Source of the DNA: Solirubrobacter taibaiensis
Lineage (GTDB): Bacteria; Actinomycetota; Thermoleophilia; Solirubrobacterales; Solirubrobacteraceae
Length of the DNA stretch: 64,000 bases
NCBI GenBank assembly: GCA_027587225.1
Contig: JAPDDQ010000005.1
Location: 1 to 64,000, forward strand
Direction of reading: 5' to 3'
A program made the translations under genes and the position numbers. Within the stretch, counting starts at the first letter, position 1. Each line of letters starts with the position of its first letter. Under the pieces are notes generated by a model. It was not told the origin of the DNA and did not search any database. It saw nothing but the letters and a program-made list of their open reading frames with translations. Positions 1 through 10,256 of the stretch are shown piece by piece.

Positions 1-84
1 GCGCCCGCCCCGGCCGCGTCCGCGCCCGCCCCCGCCGCCCCGGCGCCGCAGCCGCAGGCGCCGCTGACCACGCGTTCGTCATGA
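1..84 (+). CDS. C-terminal end of an upstream protein, Ala/Pro-rich tail (partial)
   Basis: The frame open from base 1 reads an Ala-Pro-rich stretch ending in PLTTRSS and a TGA at 82-84, which overlaps the ATG of the ApbE gene in the 4-base ATGA style used throughout the window. Only 27 residues are visible, so function cannot be read from them. Because ApbE genes often sit next to the FMN-binding-domain protein they flavinylate, that is a reasonable guess for the missing part, but it is inference from position alone. Confidence 0.55.
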   Translation, partial: APAPAASAPAPAAPAPQPQAPLTTRSS

Positions 85-938
85 CCGACATCAGCTTCGA
101 CTGCATGGGTACGACGGTGCGGCTCATCGTCAGCGACGAGGCGACCGCGCTCGCGTGCCAGGAGTTCCTCCAGGACTTCGACCGCGAGCTGTCGCGGTTC
201 CGGCCCGACAGCGAGTTGTCGCGGCTCAACGCCGATCCCCGAACCGAGGTCGAGGCGTCCGCGCTGCTGCGCTCCGCGATCTCCGCTGGGCTGATGGCGG
301 CGGAGCTCACCAACGGGCTCATCGATCCGACGCTCACGCCCGCGCTCGAGGCCAACGGCTACGACCGCACGCGCCGCGACCCCGAGCTCCCGCTCCAAGA
401 GGCGCTCCGGCACGCGCCGCCGCGTCACCCCGCAACGGGCACGAGCGCGTACGCGAGCATCACCGTCACCGACCACTCGATCCGCCGCCCACCGGGCGTG
501 CGCTTCGACACGGGCGGCCTCGGCAAGGGCCTCGCCGTCGACATGCTCGCGCTGCGCCTCAATGGCGGCGCCTGGGCGATCGACGCCGGTGGCGACATGC
601 GCGTCTCCGGCACGTACCCGGTCGAGGTCCGCCATCCGCTCACGCAACAGACGATCAAGACGCTCCAGCTCACGAACCAGGCCGTGGCGACGTCCGGGAT
701 CGACCGCCGGCTGTGGCGTGCGCCCGACGGCTCGCCGCGCCATCACCTGCTCGACCCCGCGACGCAACGCCCCGCGTGGACCGGCGTGATCGGCGCCACC
801 GCGCTCGCACCGACCGCGACCGAGGCCGACACGCTCGCCAAGGCCGCGCTGCTCAGCGGACCGGACGCGGCCGCCCGATGGCTCCGCCGCCACGGCGGGC
901 TCTTCATAACCGACGACGGAACGGTGATCGACGTATGA
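81..938 (+). CDS. apbE: FAD:protein FMN transferase, ApbE family
   Basis: The 285-residue protein matches the ApbE fold. It starts with the conserved MGTT element (MTDISFDCMGTT), has FDTGGLGKGLAVDML and AIDAGGDMRVSG in the middle, and TEADTLAKAALL near the end, where the family binds Mg2+ and FAD. ApbE enzymes attach FMN covalently to a Thr of target proteins. There is no lipobox or signal peptide, so this copy is probably cytosolic, and it is shorter than the usual 330-350 residues of exported forms. Start and stop both overlap the neighbouring genes by 4 bases, so it is translationally coupled to a membrane haem-like protein, a flavin reductase and a ferredoxin. The target is probably the upstream gene. 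Confidence 0.92.
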   Translation: MTDISFDCMGTTVRLIVSDEATALACQEFLQDFDRELSRFRPDSELSRLNADPRTEVEASALLRSAISAGLMAAELTNGLIDPTLTPALEANGYDRTRRDPELPLQEALRHAPPRHPATGTSAYASITVTDHSIRRPPGVRFDTGGLGKGLAVDMLALRLNGGAWAIDAGGDMRVSGTYPVEVRHPLTQQTIKTLQLTNQAVATSGIDRRLWRAPDGSPRHHLLDPATQRPAWTGVIGATALAPTATEADTLAKAALLSGPDAAARWLRRHGGLFITDDGTVIDV

Positions 939-1492
939 CGCAGGGACACGAGTTCTGGCTCGTCAGCCGTTCCGCGGGCGTCGTCGCGCTCGTCACGGTG
1001 GCCGTGTCCGTCCTGATCGGCCTGACGCTCGCCGCCGGCCTCGGCGGTCCGCCGGCACGCCGGCGCGCGCTCGTCGCGATCCACGAGCAGACCGCGCTCG
1101 CGAGCCTGATCGCGATCGCCGTGCACGGCCTCGCGCTCCTCGGCGACGGCTTCCTCAAGCCGGGCCTCGCCGGCATCGCGATCCCGTTCGTCATCGACTT
1201 CAAGCCGGTGTTCGTCGGTCTCGGCATCATCGGCGGCTACCTCGCCGCGGCGCTGGGCCTGAGCTTCTACGCCCGACGCCGGATCGGCGGCAAGCGCTGG
1301 CGCAAGCTGCACCGCGCGACCCCACTCGTCTACGTGCTCGGCCTGATCCACACGCTCGGTGCGGGCACGGACGCGCAATCCAGCTGGCTGCGCGCGTTCA
1401 TGCTCGCCACCGCGGTCCCGGCCGTCGCACTCCTCATCGCCCGCCTGGCGAAAAGGAAGCCCGCCCGCAAACCCAAGGGAGTCACCGCATGA
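935..1492 (+). CDS. Ferric reductase-like transmembrane protein
   Basis: The ATG at 935 overlaps the apbE stop (ATGA) and gives 185 residues with four to five hydrophobic segments. Histidines are placed as in diheme b-type membrane domains: HEQTA and AVHGL in adjacent helices, then KLHRAT and LIHTLG further on. This fits the ferric-reductase-like or MsrQ-like transmembrane domain (electron transfer through b haems across the membrane). A longer open frame begins at 155, but the upstream part runs through apbE in another frame and is not coding. The C-terminus is Lys/Arg-rich and should face the cytoplasm. It is likely the membrane step of a chain with the flavin reductase and ferredoxin encoded next. 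Confidence 0.8.
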   Translation: MTQGHEFWLVSRSAGVVALVTVAVSVLIGLTLAAGLGGPPARRRALVAIHEQTALASLIAIAVHGLALLGDGFLKPGLAGIAIPFVIDFKPVFVGLGIIGGYLAAALGLSFYARRRIGGKRWRKLHRATPLVYVLGLIHTLGAGTDAQSSWLRAFMLATAVPAVALLIARLAKRKPARKPKGVTA

Positions 1493-2409
1493 GAATCGTC
1501 CTCGTCGGCGCGGGCCTCGCGGCGCAACGGTGCGCCGAGACGCTCCGCCAACTCGGCCACGACGGCCCGATCGCCATGTACGGCGACGAGCTGCCCTACG
1601 ACCGCCCGCCACTCTCCAAGGCCTTCCTCAAGGGCGAGCGCCCGGAGGTCCGGTTCCGGCCCGACGCCTGGTACCGCGACCACGACGTCGACTTCCGCCA
1701 CCAGCGCGTCACCAGGCTCGACCACCTGCAATACGACAAGGCACTGATCGCGACCGGCGCAACGCCCAGAACGCTCGCCGCCTTCCCGCACGCGTTCACC
1801 CTCCGCACCCGCGAAGACGCGATCGCGCTCGACGACGCGCTCACCACCACGAGGCACCTGGCGATCATCGGCGCGGGCCTGATCGGCCAGGAGGTCGCGT
1901 CCGCCGCCACCGCGCGCGGAATCCGGACCACGCTCGTCGACCTCGACCCCAACCCGTTCGACGCCCTGATGGGCCCGGGCGGCGGCCACCACCTCCGCAA
2001 GCTCCACGAGGACAACGGGGTCGAGCTGAGATTGGGCCAAGGATCGGGTCCGCTGAACGCCGACACGATCCTCGTCGCGATCGGCGTTGCGCCGGCGTGG
2101 ACGCCCGATCCCGCGCCCAACCTCTTCCGGGCCGGTGACGTCACCGGGAGCGCCCACTGGGAGGCCGCCGTGGTCGGAGGCCAGAACGCCGCCCGCCGCA
2201 TGCTCGGCCTCCAACCGAAGCCCGAGCAACCGCCGCTCGTGTGGTCCGACCAGTACGGCGTCCGGATCCAGCGCGTCGGCGAGATCACCGGCGTGGCGCC
2301 GAGCGACGACCTGACCTACCGCCGACACGGCCGCCTCAAGGCCGTCGTGCTCATGAACCGACCCGAAGCCGTGCGCCAAGCGCGGCGCGACCTGAAGGAG
2401 GCCGCATGA
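1489..2409 (+). CDS. Compact NAD(P)/FAD-dependent oxidoreductase, ferredoxin-reductase type
   Basis: The N-terminus has the FAD dinucleotide fold VLVGAGLAAQRCAETLR, followed by YDRPPLSK and the ALIATGATPRTL element typical of ferredoxin and rubredoxin reductases. A second fold (LAIIGAGLIGQEVAS) binds NAD(P)H, and FRAGDVTG marks the FAD-closing motif. At 306 residues it is about 100 shorter than the usual 400 of the family, with trimmed FAD and C-terminal parts. The ATG overlaps the upstream stop by 4 bases, and its stop overlaps the ferredoxin start. It probably passes electrons from NAD(P)H to the ferredoxin or the membrane protein. Confidence 0.85.
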   Translation: MRIVLVGAGLAAQRCAETLRQLGHDGPIAMYGDELPYDRPPLSKAFLKGERPEVRFRPDAWYRDHDVDFRHQRVTRLDHLQYDKALIATGATPRTLAAFPHAFTLRTREDAIALDDALTTTRHLAIIGAGLIGQEVASAATARGIRTTLVDLDPNPFDALMGPGGGHHLRKLHEDNGVELRLGQGSGPLNADTILVAIGVAPAWTPDPAPNLFRAGDVTGSAHWEAAVVGGQNAARRMLGLQPKPEQPPLVWSDQYGVRIQRVGEITGVAPSDDLTYRRHGRLKAVVLMNRPEAVRQARRDLKEAA

Positions 2410-2615
2410 CCCTCATCGCCCAGATCGACGACTCCCTCTGCCTCGGCCACGGCGATTGCGTCCACGTGGCGCCCGGAGTGTTCATCCTCGAAGGGGATGT
2501 CGCAGAACAGCAGGGCCAGGGCACCGAAAACCAGCTCCGCGAAGCGGCGCGAGCCTGCCCCGCCGGCGCGATCATCCTCATCGATGCCGAGACGCGCACC
2601 GAGGTTGATCCGTAG
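2406..2615 (+). CDS. Small ferredoxin, probable [3Fe-4S] type
   Basis: This 69-residue protein has the pattern of P450-type ferredoxins: CLGHGDC (C-x5-C) near residue 12, APGVF, and ACPAGAI near residue 53. Only three cluster cysteines are present, with a His where a fourth could lie, which in this family goes with a [3Fe-4S] cluster. The start ATG at 2406 overlaps the reductase stop. It is likely the soluble electron carrier partnered with the adjacent reductase. No P450 gene is seen in the window, so the acceptor is unknown; the membrane protein two genes upstream is a candidate. Confidence 0.88.
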   Translation: MTLIAQIDDSLCLGHGDCVHVAPGVFILEGDVAEQQGQGTENQLREAARACPAGAIILIDAETRTEVDP

Positions 2616-2654
2616 GCGAGCGGCGGCTAACATCTCAGTCAACCCGACTGAGAT
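2605..2654 (+). promoter_or_regulatory. clpB promoter with overlapping HAIR-like palindrome
   Basis: A TTGATC (2605-2610) and a TAACAT (2628-2633) lie 17 bases apart and make a good housekeeping promoter. Immediately over the -10 and expected start point lies a perfect inverted repeat, ATCTCAGTC (2632-2640) and GACTGAGAT (2646-2654), with a 5-base centre. Written as CTCAGT-N7-ACTGAG it has the same spacing as the HspR operator HAIR (CTTGAGT-N7-ACTCAAG). AGGA at 2657-2660 is the ribosome binding site for the ATG at 2670. Confidence 0.7.
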
Positions 2655-2669
2655 TTAGGAACCGCCTGA

Positions 2670-5227
<2,558 letters not shown>

Positions 5228-5231
<4 letters not shown>

Positions 5232-5911
5232 CCGTCCTGCTTCGGGGTCGTCTGGACCCGGATCGTCATCGGCACCCGCACTGGAGCCTTCGGGTTGTAG
5301 TGCGGGAGCTGATCGAACTGGATCGTCCACTTGCCTCGGCGCGGGCTCTTCTCGAACGGGAACTGCGGGCGCTTGATGCTGAACGTCCCGCACGGGCCCT
5401 TGGGCACGCCGAGCCGGACCGACTCGCGCACCTTGCCCGCGAACACGTAATGCGCGTACACGGGCAGGCCAGGCTCCATGAAGCCGCGGCCCTTGAAGCG
5501 CACCCGCTGCGCCGTCGACGCCCGACGCGGTGACTGCTCCACCGCGAGCCGTGTGACCAGCGTCGTCCGCGTGATCACGTTCGTGGGCATGTTCGTCTCG
5601 GACAGCCGCAACGTGAACGGTCCCGTGCCCTCCTCCTGGAACGGAGCGACGATCCCTCCGGTGATGTCGCCCCCGACCAGCACCTGGGTCTCGAACTGCA
5701 GGATGTCGTCGAGGTAGACGCCGACCTTGCTGAACGGTGTGAACCCGGTGGCCGTGATGGGGATCGGCTCGCGCTGGTCCTGATTCGCCACGAGGTAGCA
5801 GGGCTTGAGCGGCGAGGTGAGCTCGGGAGCGGCCTGAGCGGGCGCCGCGAAGATCGCGGTGAGCACACCGACGGAGAGAAGAGAACGCAGGAACATCGTT
5901 GACATGAACAC
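5228..5911 (-). CDS. Secreted protein of unknown function
   Basis: The 227-residue protein begins with a clear signal peptide (MFLRSLLSVGVLTAIFAAPAQAA, cut after AQA). The mature part is rich in beta-strand-like patterns (ITATGFTPFSKVGVYLDD, RVRFKGRGFMEPGLPVYAHYV), resembling tandem Ig-like domains found in secreted actinobacterial proteins. I do not recognise a catalytic motif or a named family. Two Cys are present (PCYLV and GPCGTF) and could pair. The GTG at 5911 gives the longest form; internal ATGs at 5905 and 5896 are equally possible because no good ribosome binding site is visible. It converges on clpB with a 4-base overlap. Confidence 0.75.
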
Positions 5912-5955
5912 CGCATCCGCTGCGGAGGTTCGGTAGAAGGTTCACAGAACCCATC

Positions 5956-5962
5956 GAGGAGG
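5956..5962 (+). promoter_or_regulatory. Ribosome binding site fixing a GTG start
   Basis: GAGGAGG sits 5 bases before the GTG at 5968 and supports that codon as the start of the GYD-domain gene. Confidence 0.75.
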
Positions 5963-5967
5963 ACGCT

Positions 5968-6249
5968 GTGCCGACCTACATCATGCTCTCGACGCTTACA
6001 CCAGAGGGGATCCAGACCGTAAAGAACAACCCGAGCCGTATACGAGAAGTCAATCGCGAGGTCGAGCAGCTGGGGGCGGAGGTCAAGTCCCAGTGGGCGA
6101 CGCTCGGCTCTTTCGACTTCGTGAACGTGATCGAGGCGCCTGACGACAAGACCATGGCGCGGATCTCGCTCGAGCTCGGATCGCGCGGCTCCGGCCGCTA
6201 CGAGACGCTGATCGCGATCCCGATCGACGAATTCATCGCGGCGCTTTGA
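5968..6249 (+). CDS. GYD domain-containing protein
   Basis: This 93-residue protein has the hallmarks of the GYD family: an N-terminal MLSTLTPEG strand, a central [15 protein letters not shown] segment (the GYD motif reads GSFD here) and a C-terminal [11 protein letters not shown] strand. The family forms a small ferredoxin-like alpha/beta fold of unknown role. The GTG start has a strong GAGGAGG site. Its TGA overlaps the TTG start of purD, so it is the first gene of a purine operon and probably co-translated with purD. That association is the only functional hint; a role in purine synthesis is not established. Confidence 0.85.
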   Translation: MPTYIMLSTLTPEGIQTVKNNPSRIREVNREVEQLGAEVKSQWATLGSFDFVNVIEAPDDKTMARISLELGSRGSGRYETLIAIPIDEFIAAL

Positions 6250-7433
6250 CCAAGGTTCTCGTCATCGGCGGCGGGGGCCGCGAGCACGCCATCGTCCGCG
6301 CGCTGCTGCGCTCACCGCAGGCGCCTGAAGTGTTCTGCGACCCCGGCAACGCGGGCATCGCGCAGGACGCGCCGCCGGCCCGCGTGGAGGACATGGACCT
6401 CGTCGTCGTCGGCCCTGAAGCGCCGCTCGTGGCCGGGTTCGCGGACGAGTGTCCCGTGCCCGTGTTCGGGCCCAGCGCAGCAGCGGCCAAACTCGAGGGC
6501 TCCAAGGCCTACTCGAAGGAGGTGATGATCGCCGCGGGCGTGCCGACCGCCGAGTACACGGTCGTCCACAGCGTCGAGGCCGGCCTGAACGCGATCGCGC
6601 GCTATCCGGCCGTGATCAAGGCCGACGGCCTCGCCGCGGGCAAGGGCGTCGTGATCGCGGGCGACGAGCCCGAGGCGCGCGCGGCACTCGTCGAGATGCT
6701 CGAGGACAAGCGCTTCGGCGAGGTCCCGGTGGTCGTCGAGGAGTTCCTGCAGGGCGTGGAGCTGTCCGTGCTCGCGCTGTGCGACGGCGAGAACGCGCTC
6801 CCGCTCGCTCCCGCGCGTGACTTCAAACGCATCGGCGAGGGCGACGCCGGCCCGAACACCGGCGGCATGGGCGCCTATTCGCCCGTGGACGGCGCTACAC
6901 CGGAGCTGATCGAGGACGTGCGCGTGCGCATCCTGCAGCCCGTCGTGGACGAGCTGAAAAAGCGCGGAACCCCGTTCCACGGCGTGCTCTACGCCGGCCT
7001 GATGCTCACCGACGACGGCCCCAGCACGCTCGAGTTCAACGTCCGCTTCGGTGATCCGGAGACCCAGGTGGTGCTTCCGCGCCTGAAGAGCGACCTGCTG
7101 GACCTGTTCACGCGGGCGACCAAGCCCGGCGGCCTGGCGGGCGTCGAGCTCGACTGGGACGAGCGCGCGTGCGTGACCGTCGTGCTCGCCTCGCGCGGGT
7201 ACCCGGCGACGTCCTCTTCGGGCGACGTGATCAGCGGGCTGGAAGCGGCCGGCGACGGGGTCACCCACGCCGGAACGGCCCTGGAAAACGGCAACATCGT
7301 CACTGCCGGCGGCCGCGTGCTGAACGTCACGGCGCTGGGCAAGGACCGCGAAGCCGCCAGGACGGCCGCATATGCTGCGGCGGACAAGATCGACTTCCCT
7401 GGCAAGACCTACAGACGAGACATAGCCGCATGA
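6246..7433 (+). CDS. purD: Phosphoribosylamine--glycine ligase (GAR synthetase)
   Basis: PurD joins glycine to phosphoribosylamine using ATP. The 395-residue protein has the family landmarks in order: GGGGREHA at the N-terminus, VVVGPEAPL, the ATP-grasp segment [21 protein letters not shown], and [11 protein letters not shown] with the metal-binding Glu and Asn. The start is a TTG (6246-6248) overlapping the upstream TGA. Its own stop overlaps purE. It is slightly shorter than E. coli PurD (429), mostly in the N-terminal third. Confidence 0.96.
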   Translation: MTKVLVIGGGGREHAIVRALLRSPQAPEVFCDPGNAGIAQDAPPARVEDMDLVVVGPEAPLVAGFADECPVPVFGPSAAAAKLEGSKAYSKEVMIAAGVPTAEYTVVHSVEAGLNAIARYPAVIKADGLAAGKGVVIAGDEPEARAALVEMLEDKRFGEVPVVVEEFLQGVELSVLALCDGENALPLAPARDFKRIGEGDAGPNTGGMGAYSPVDGATPELIEDVRVRILQPVVDELKKRGTPFHGVLYAGLMLTDDGPSTLEFNVRFGDPETQVVLPRLKSDLLDLFTRATKPGGLAGVELDWDERACVTVVLASRGYPATSSSGDVISGLEAAGDGVTHAGTALENGNIVTAGGRVLNVTALGKDREAARTAAYAAADKIDFPGKTYRRDIAA

Positions 7434-7891
7434 CCGAACCGAGCACGCAGACTGAACTGGCAAGCGACCTGGACGGCCTGGAGGTGGACGCGCCGGTTGT
7501 CGGCATCGTCATGGGCTCCAAGTCCGACATGCCCGTGATGGAGAAGGCCGCCAAGGAGCTCACCGACCGCGGGATCCGCAACGAGATCCGCGTGATGAGC
7601 GCCCATCGTGACCCCGACCTGGTGGCTGAGTACGCCAAGAACGCGCGGATGCGCGGGCTGAAGGTGATCATCGCCGGCGCCGGCCTCGCGGCCGCGCTCC
7701 CCGGCGTGGTCGCCGCGCACACGGACCTGCCGGTGATCGGCGTGCCGCTCACGTCGTCGATGACCGTCGCCGGTGGCCTGGACGCGCTGCTGTCGATCGC
7801 CCAGATGCCCCCCGGTGTCCCGGTGGCGACGGTCGGGGTGGACAACCCCAAGAACGCCGCCGCGTTGGCCGCGCGCATCCTCAGCTTGTGA
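7430..7891 (+). CDS. purE: 5-(carboxyamino)imidazole ribonucleotide mutase PurE (divergent)
   Basis: The 153-residue protein carries GSKSDMPVMEKA and SAHRDP, the substrate-binding and catalytic-His motifs of PurE, plus LPVIGVP and MPPGVPVATV. Class I enzymes normally read SAHRTP and GAAHLPG; here these are SAHRDP and LAAALPG, so the active site is somewhat divergent. The catalytic His is kept. About 20 extra residues precede the domain. The partner purK (N5-CAIR synthetase) is not in this window. Both ends overlap neighbours (purD, purB) by 4 bases. Confidence 0.9.
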   Translation: MTEPSTQTELASDLDGLEVDAPVVGIVMGSKSDMPVMEKAAKELTDRGIRNEIRVMSAHRDPDLVAEYAKNARMRGLKVIIAGAGLAAALPGVVAAHTDLPVIGVPLTSSMTVAGGLDALLSIAQMPPGVPVATVGVDNPKNAAALAARILSL

Positions 7892-9168
7892 TCGCGCGCT
7901 ACACCCGGCCGGAGATCGGCGCCGTCTGGACCGATGAGGCCCGGTTCGGCGCCATGCGCGACGTTGAGATCGCGGCCGCGGAGGCGCTGGAGGACGGCCC
8001 TACCGAGGAAGAGCTCGACGCCATCCGCGCGTCGAGCTTCACGGTCGACGCCATCAACGAGCGCGAGAAGATCCTCGACCACGACACGGCGGCGTTCGTC
8101 GACATTCTGGCGGCGAGCGCCGGGCCGGCCGGGCGCTGGATCCACTACGGGCTCACGTCCTCCGATGTCGTGGACACCGGGCTCGCGCTGCAGCTCAAGC
8201 GGGCGGGCGAGCTGCTCGTCCCAGCGCAGCGCACGCTCGCGCACGAGTTGGCGGAGAAGGCGCGCGAGCACGCGGACACGCTCAGCGTGGGCCGCACGCA
8301 CGGCGTGCACGCCGAGCCGACCTCGTTCGGGCTCAAGCTCGCGGGCTACGCGATGGAGGCGCACCGCAACGCGGAGCGCCTCGAGCGCGCGTTCGACCAG
8401 ATCACGGCCGCGATCTCCGGCGCCGTCGGCACGTTCGCGACGCTGGGCCCGGAGTACGAGGAGCGCGTGGCCGGCAAGCTCGGGCTGAAGACCGAGCCGA
8501 TCTCCACGCAGGTCGTCCCGCGCGACCGCCACGCCGAGCTGCTGTCGGCGATCGCGCTGGCGGGTAGTGGCCTGGAGCGCTTCGCGACCGAGATCCGCCA
8601 CCTGCAGCGGACCGAGGTGCGCGAGGTCGAGGAGCCGTTCGGCAAGGGTCAGAAGGGCTCGTCGGCGATGCCGCACAAGCGCAACCCGGTCGTGTCCGAG
8701 CGCATCACGGGCCTCTCGCGGGTGCTGCGCGGCAACGCCCAGGCGGCGCTCGAGAACGTCGCGCTGTGGCATGAGCGCGACATCTCGCACTCCAGTGCCG
8801 AGCGGATCATCCTGCCCGACTCCACGATCCTGCTCGACCAGATGCAGGCGCTGTCGCTGCGGCTCGTGCGCGGCATGGTCGTGCACGCCGACCGGATGCT
8901 CGCGAACCTCGAGATCACCTCCGGCGCGCTGTTCTCGCAGCGCGTGCTGCTCGCGCTCGTGCAGTCCGGCCTCCAGCGCGACGACGCGTACCGGATCGTG
9001 CAGCGCCTCGGCCAGCAGGCGTGGGACACGCGGACGCCGCTGCGCACGCTGATGGAGAATGAAGGCGTGGAGCTGGACTACGACGCCGTGTTCGACTACG
9101 GCTACTACATCCGCCACGTGCCCACCGTCCTGCAGCGCCTGGAGGTGATCCCATCCCCGCCGTCCTGA
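7888..9168 (+). CDS. purB: Adenylosuccinate lyase
   Basis: PurB removes fumarate in two steps, from SAICAR and from adenylosuccinate. The 426-residue protein shows the fumarase-superfamily signature SSAMPHKRNP, the TSSDVVDT segment and the GRTHGVHAEPTSFG catalytic-His motif. It starts with a GTG at 7888 overlapping the purE TGA. The short N-terminus (IARYTRPEIGAVW) is typical of the Bacillus-like group. A perfect Shine-Dalgarno sequence for the next gene lies inside its last 10 codons. Confidence 0.96.
   Translation: MIARYTRPEIGAVWTDEARFGAMRDVEIAAAEALEDGPTEEELDAIRASSFTVDAINEREKILDHDTAAFVDILAASAGPAGRWIHYGLTSSDVVDTGLALQLKRAGELLVPAQRTLAHELAEKAREHADTLSVGRTHGVHAEPTSFGLKLAGYAMEAHRNAERLERAFDQITAAISGAVGTFATLGPEYEERVAGKLGLKTEPISTQVVPRDRHAELLSAIALAGSGLERFATEIRHLQRTEVREVEEPFGKGQKGSSAMPHKRNPVVSERITGLSRVLRGNAQAALENVALWHERDISHSSAERIILPDSTILLDQMQALSLRLVRGMVVHADRMLANLEITSGALFSQRVLLALVQSGLQRDDAYRIVQRLGQQAWDTRTPLRTLMENEGVELDYDAVFDYGYYIRHVPTVLQRLEVIPSPPS
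9141..9150 (+). promoter_or_regulatory. Perfect Shine-Dalgarno sequence pointing to an ATC start
   Basis: GGAGGTGATC is a full match to the anti-Shine-Dalgarno end of 16S rRNA. The codon at normal distance is ATC at 9153 (7 bases after GGAGG), in frame with the M24 peptidase. No ATG, GTG or TTG lies nearby in that frame. Confidence 0.6.
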
Positions 9169-10256
9169 TCTATGGCGCCCCCGAGCTCTCGGCCACGCTG
9201 TTCCACGAGATCCCCGCGGGTATCGGCGACCCGTTCCTGTACCTGGAGGCCAACGGCCGCCGCGCGGCGACGGTCTCCGTGCTCGACGCGCACAGCGTCA
9301 CGCCCCACGGCATCGAGACGATCGACCCGCAGGCGCTCGGCCAGGACGACCTGATCGCCGAGGGCTGGGAACGGCTCGCGATCGAGGCCGAGGTGTGCCT
9401 GCGCGCTGCCCGCAAGCTGGATGTCGAGAACGCCGTCGTCCCGCCCGACTTCCCGATCTTCCTCGCGGACTACTTCCGCGCGGCGGGGATCGAGATCAAG
9501 GTCGACGACGACGAGTTCGTCCAGCGCCGGCGCGTGAAGTCCGCGCTGCAGCTCGACGGCATCCGGCGCGCCCAGAAGGCCGCGGACGCGGCGATGGGCG
9601 TCGCCCGTTCGCTCATCCACGAGCTGCGGGACGGGCTCACGTCCGAGGACGTGCGCACCGCGATGGCCGCGGTGTGCGAAGAGCACGGCTGCGAGCTCTC
9701 CGACGACGCGATCGTGTCCCACGGCGCGCAGTCGGCGATCGGGCACGACTCCGGGTCCGGCGCGATCGGCCGCGGCGAGCCCGTGGTGGTCGACATCTGG
9801 CCGCGCGACAAGGCCTCGCGCTGCTACGCCGACATGACCCGCACGTTCGTGGCGGGCAACGTGGAGCCGCCGGAGGAGCTGGCCGAGTACCACCGGCTCA
9901 CGCAGGAGTCGCTGCGCCGCGTGTACGCGGACCTGAAGGCGGGCGCCAACGGGCGCGCGCTGTTCGAGCGCTCGGCCGAGCCGTACATCGAGGCCGGGCA
10001 CCCGACCCAGCTCACCAAGGAGCCGGGCACGGTGCTCGAAGATGGGTACTTCCACGGCCTCGGTCACGGCGTCGGGCTGGAGGTCCACGAGCGGCCGTTC
10101 ATGGGCCGGCTCGGCGACGACCTGCTCGCGGGCGAGGTGGTCACGGTCGAGCCGGGCTGTTACCGGCGCGGCTTCGGCGGCTGCCGGCTGGAGGATCTCG
10201 TGCTCGTCACCGAGGACGGCTACGAGATCATCACGGACTTCCCGTACGAGCTCTGA
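9153..10256 (+). CDS. M24 family metallopeptidase (Xaa-Pro aminopeptidase-like)
   Basis: The C-terminal half has the creatinase/aminopeptidase fold: VVDIWPRDKASRCYADMTRTF supplies metal-binding Asp residues, FHGLGHGVGLEVHE a metal His, and TVEPGCY with LEDLVLV the Glu ligands. The N-terminal domain begins PAVLIYGAPELSA in frame, well upstream of the first ATG (9279). The best start is an ATC at 9153 after a perfect Shine-Dalgarno sequence; a CTG at 9165 overlapping the purB TGA is the alternative. With ATC the protein has 367 residues, a normal length for the family. It likely cleaves Xaa-Pro dipeptides in the cytosol and is co-transcribed with purB. It converges on the ABC gene with a 37-base overlap. 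Confidence 0.85.
   Translation: MPAVLIYGAPELSATLFHEIPAGIGDPFLYLEANGRRAATVSVLDAHSVTPHGIETIDPQALGQDDLIAEGWERLAIEAEVCLRAARKLDVENAVVPPDFPIFLADYFRAAGIEIKVDDDEFVQRRRVKSALQLDGIRRAQKAADAAMGVARSLIHELRDGLTSEDVRTAMAAVCEEHGCELSDDAIVSHGAQSAIGHDSGSGAIGRGEPVVVDIWPRDKASRCYADMTRTFVAGNVEPPEELAEYHRLTQESLRRVYADLKAGANGRALFERSAEPYIEAGHPTQLTKEPGTVLEDGYFHGLGHGVGLEVHERPFMGRLGDDLLAGEVVTVEPGCYRRGFGGCRLEDLVLVTEDGYEIITDFPYEL

Noticed and set aside
1330..2379. Minus-strand frame opposite the FAD reductase
   Set aside because: Shadow frame; the plus strand has two dinucleotide folds and coupled start/stop overlaps.
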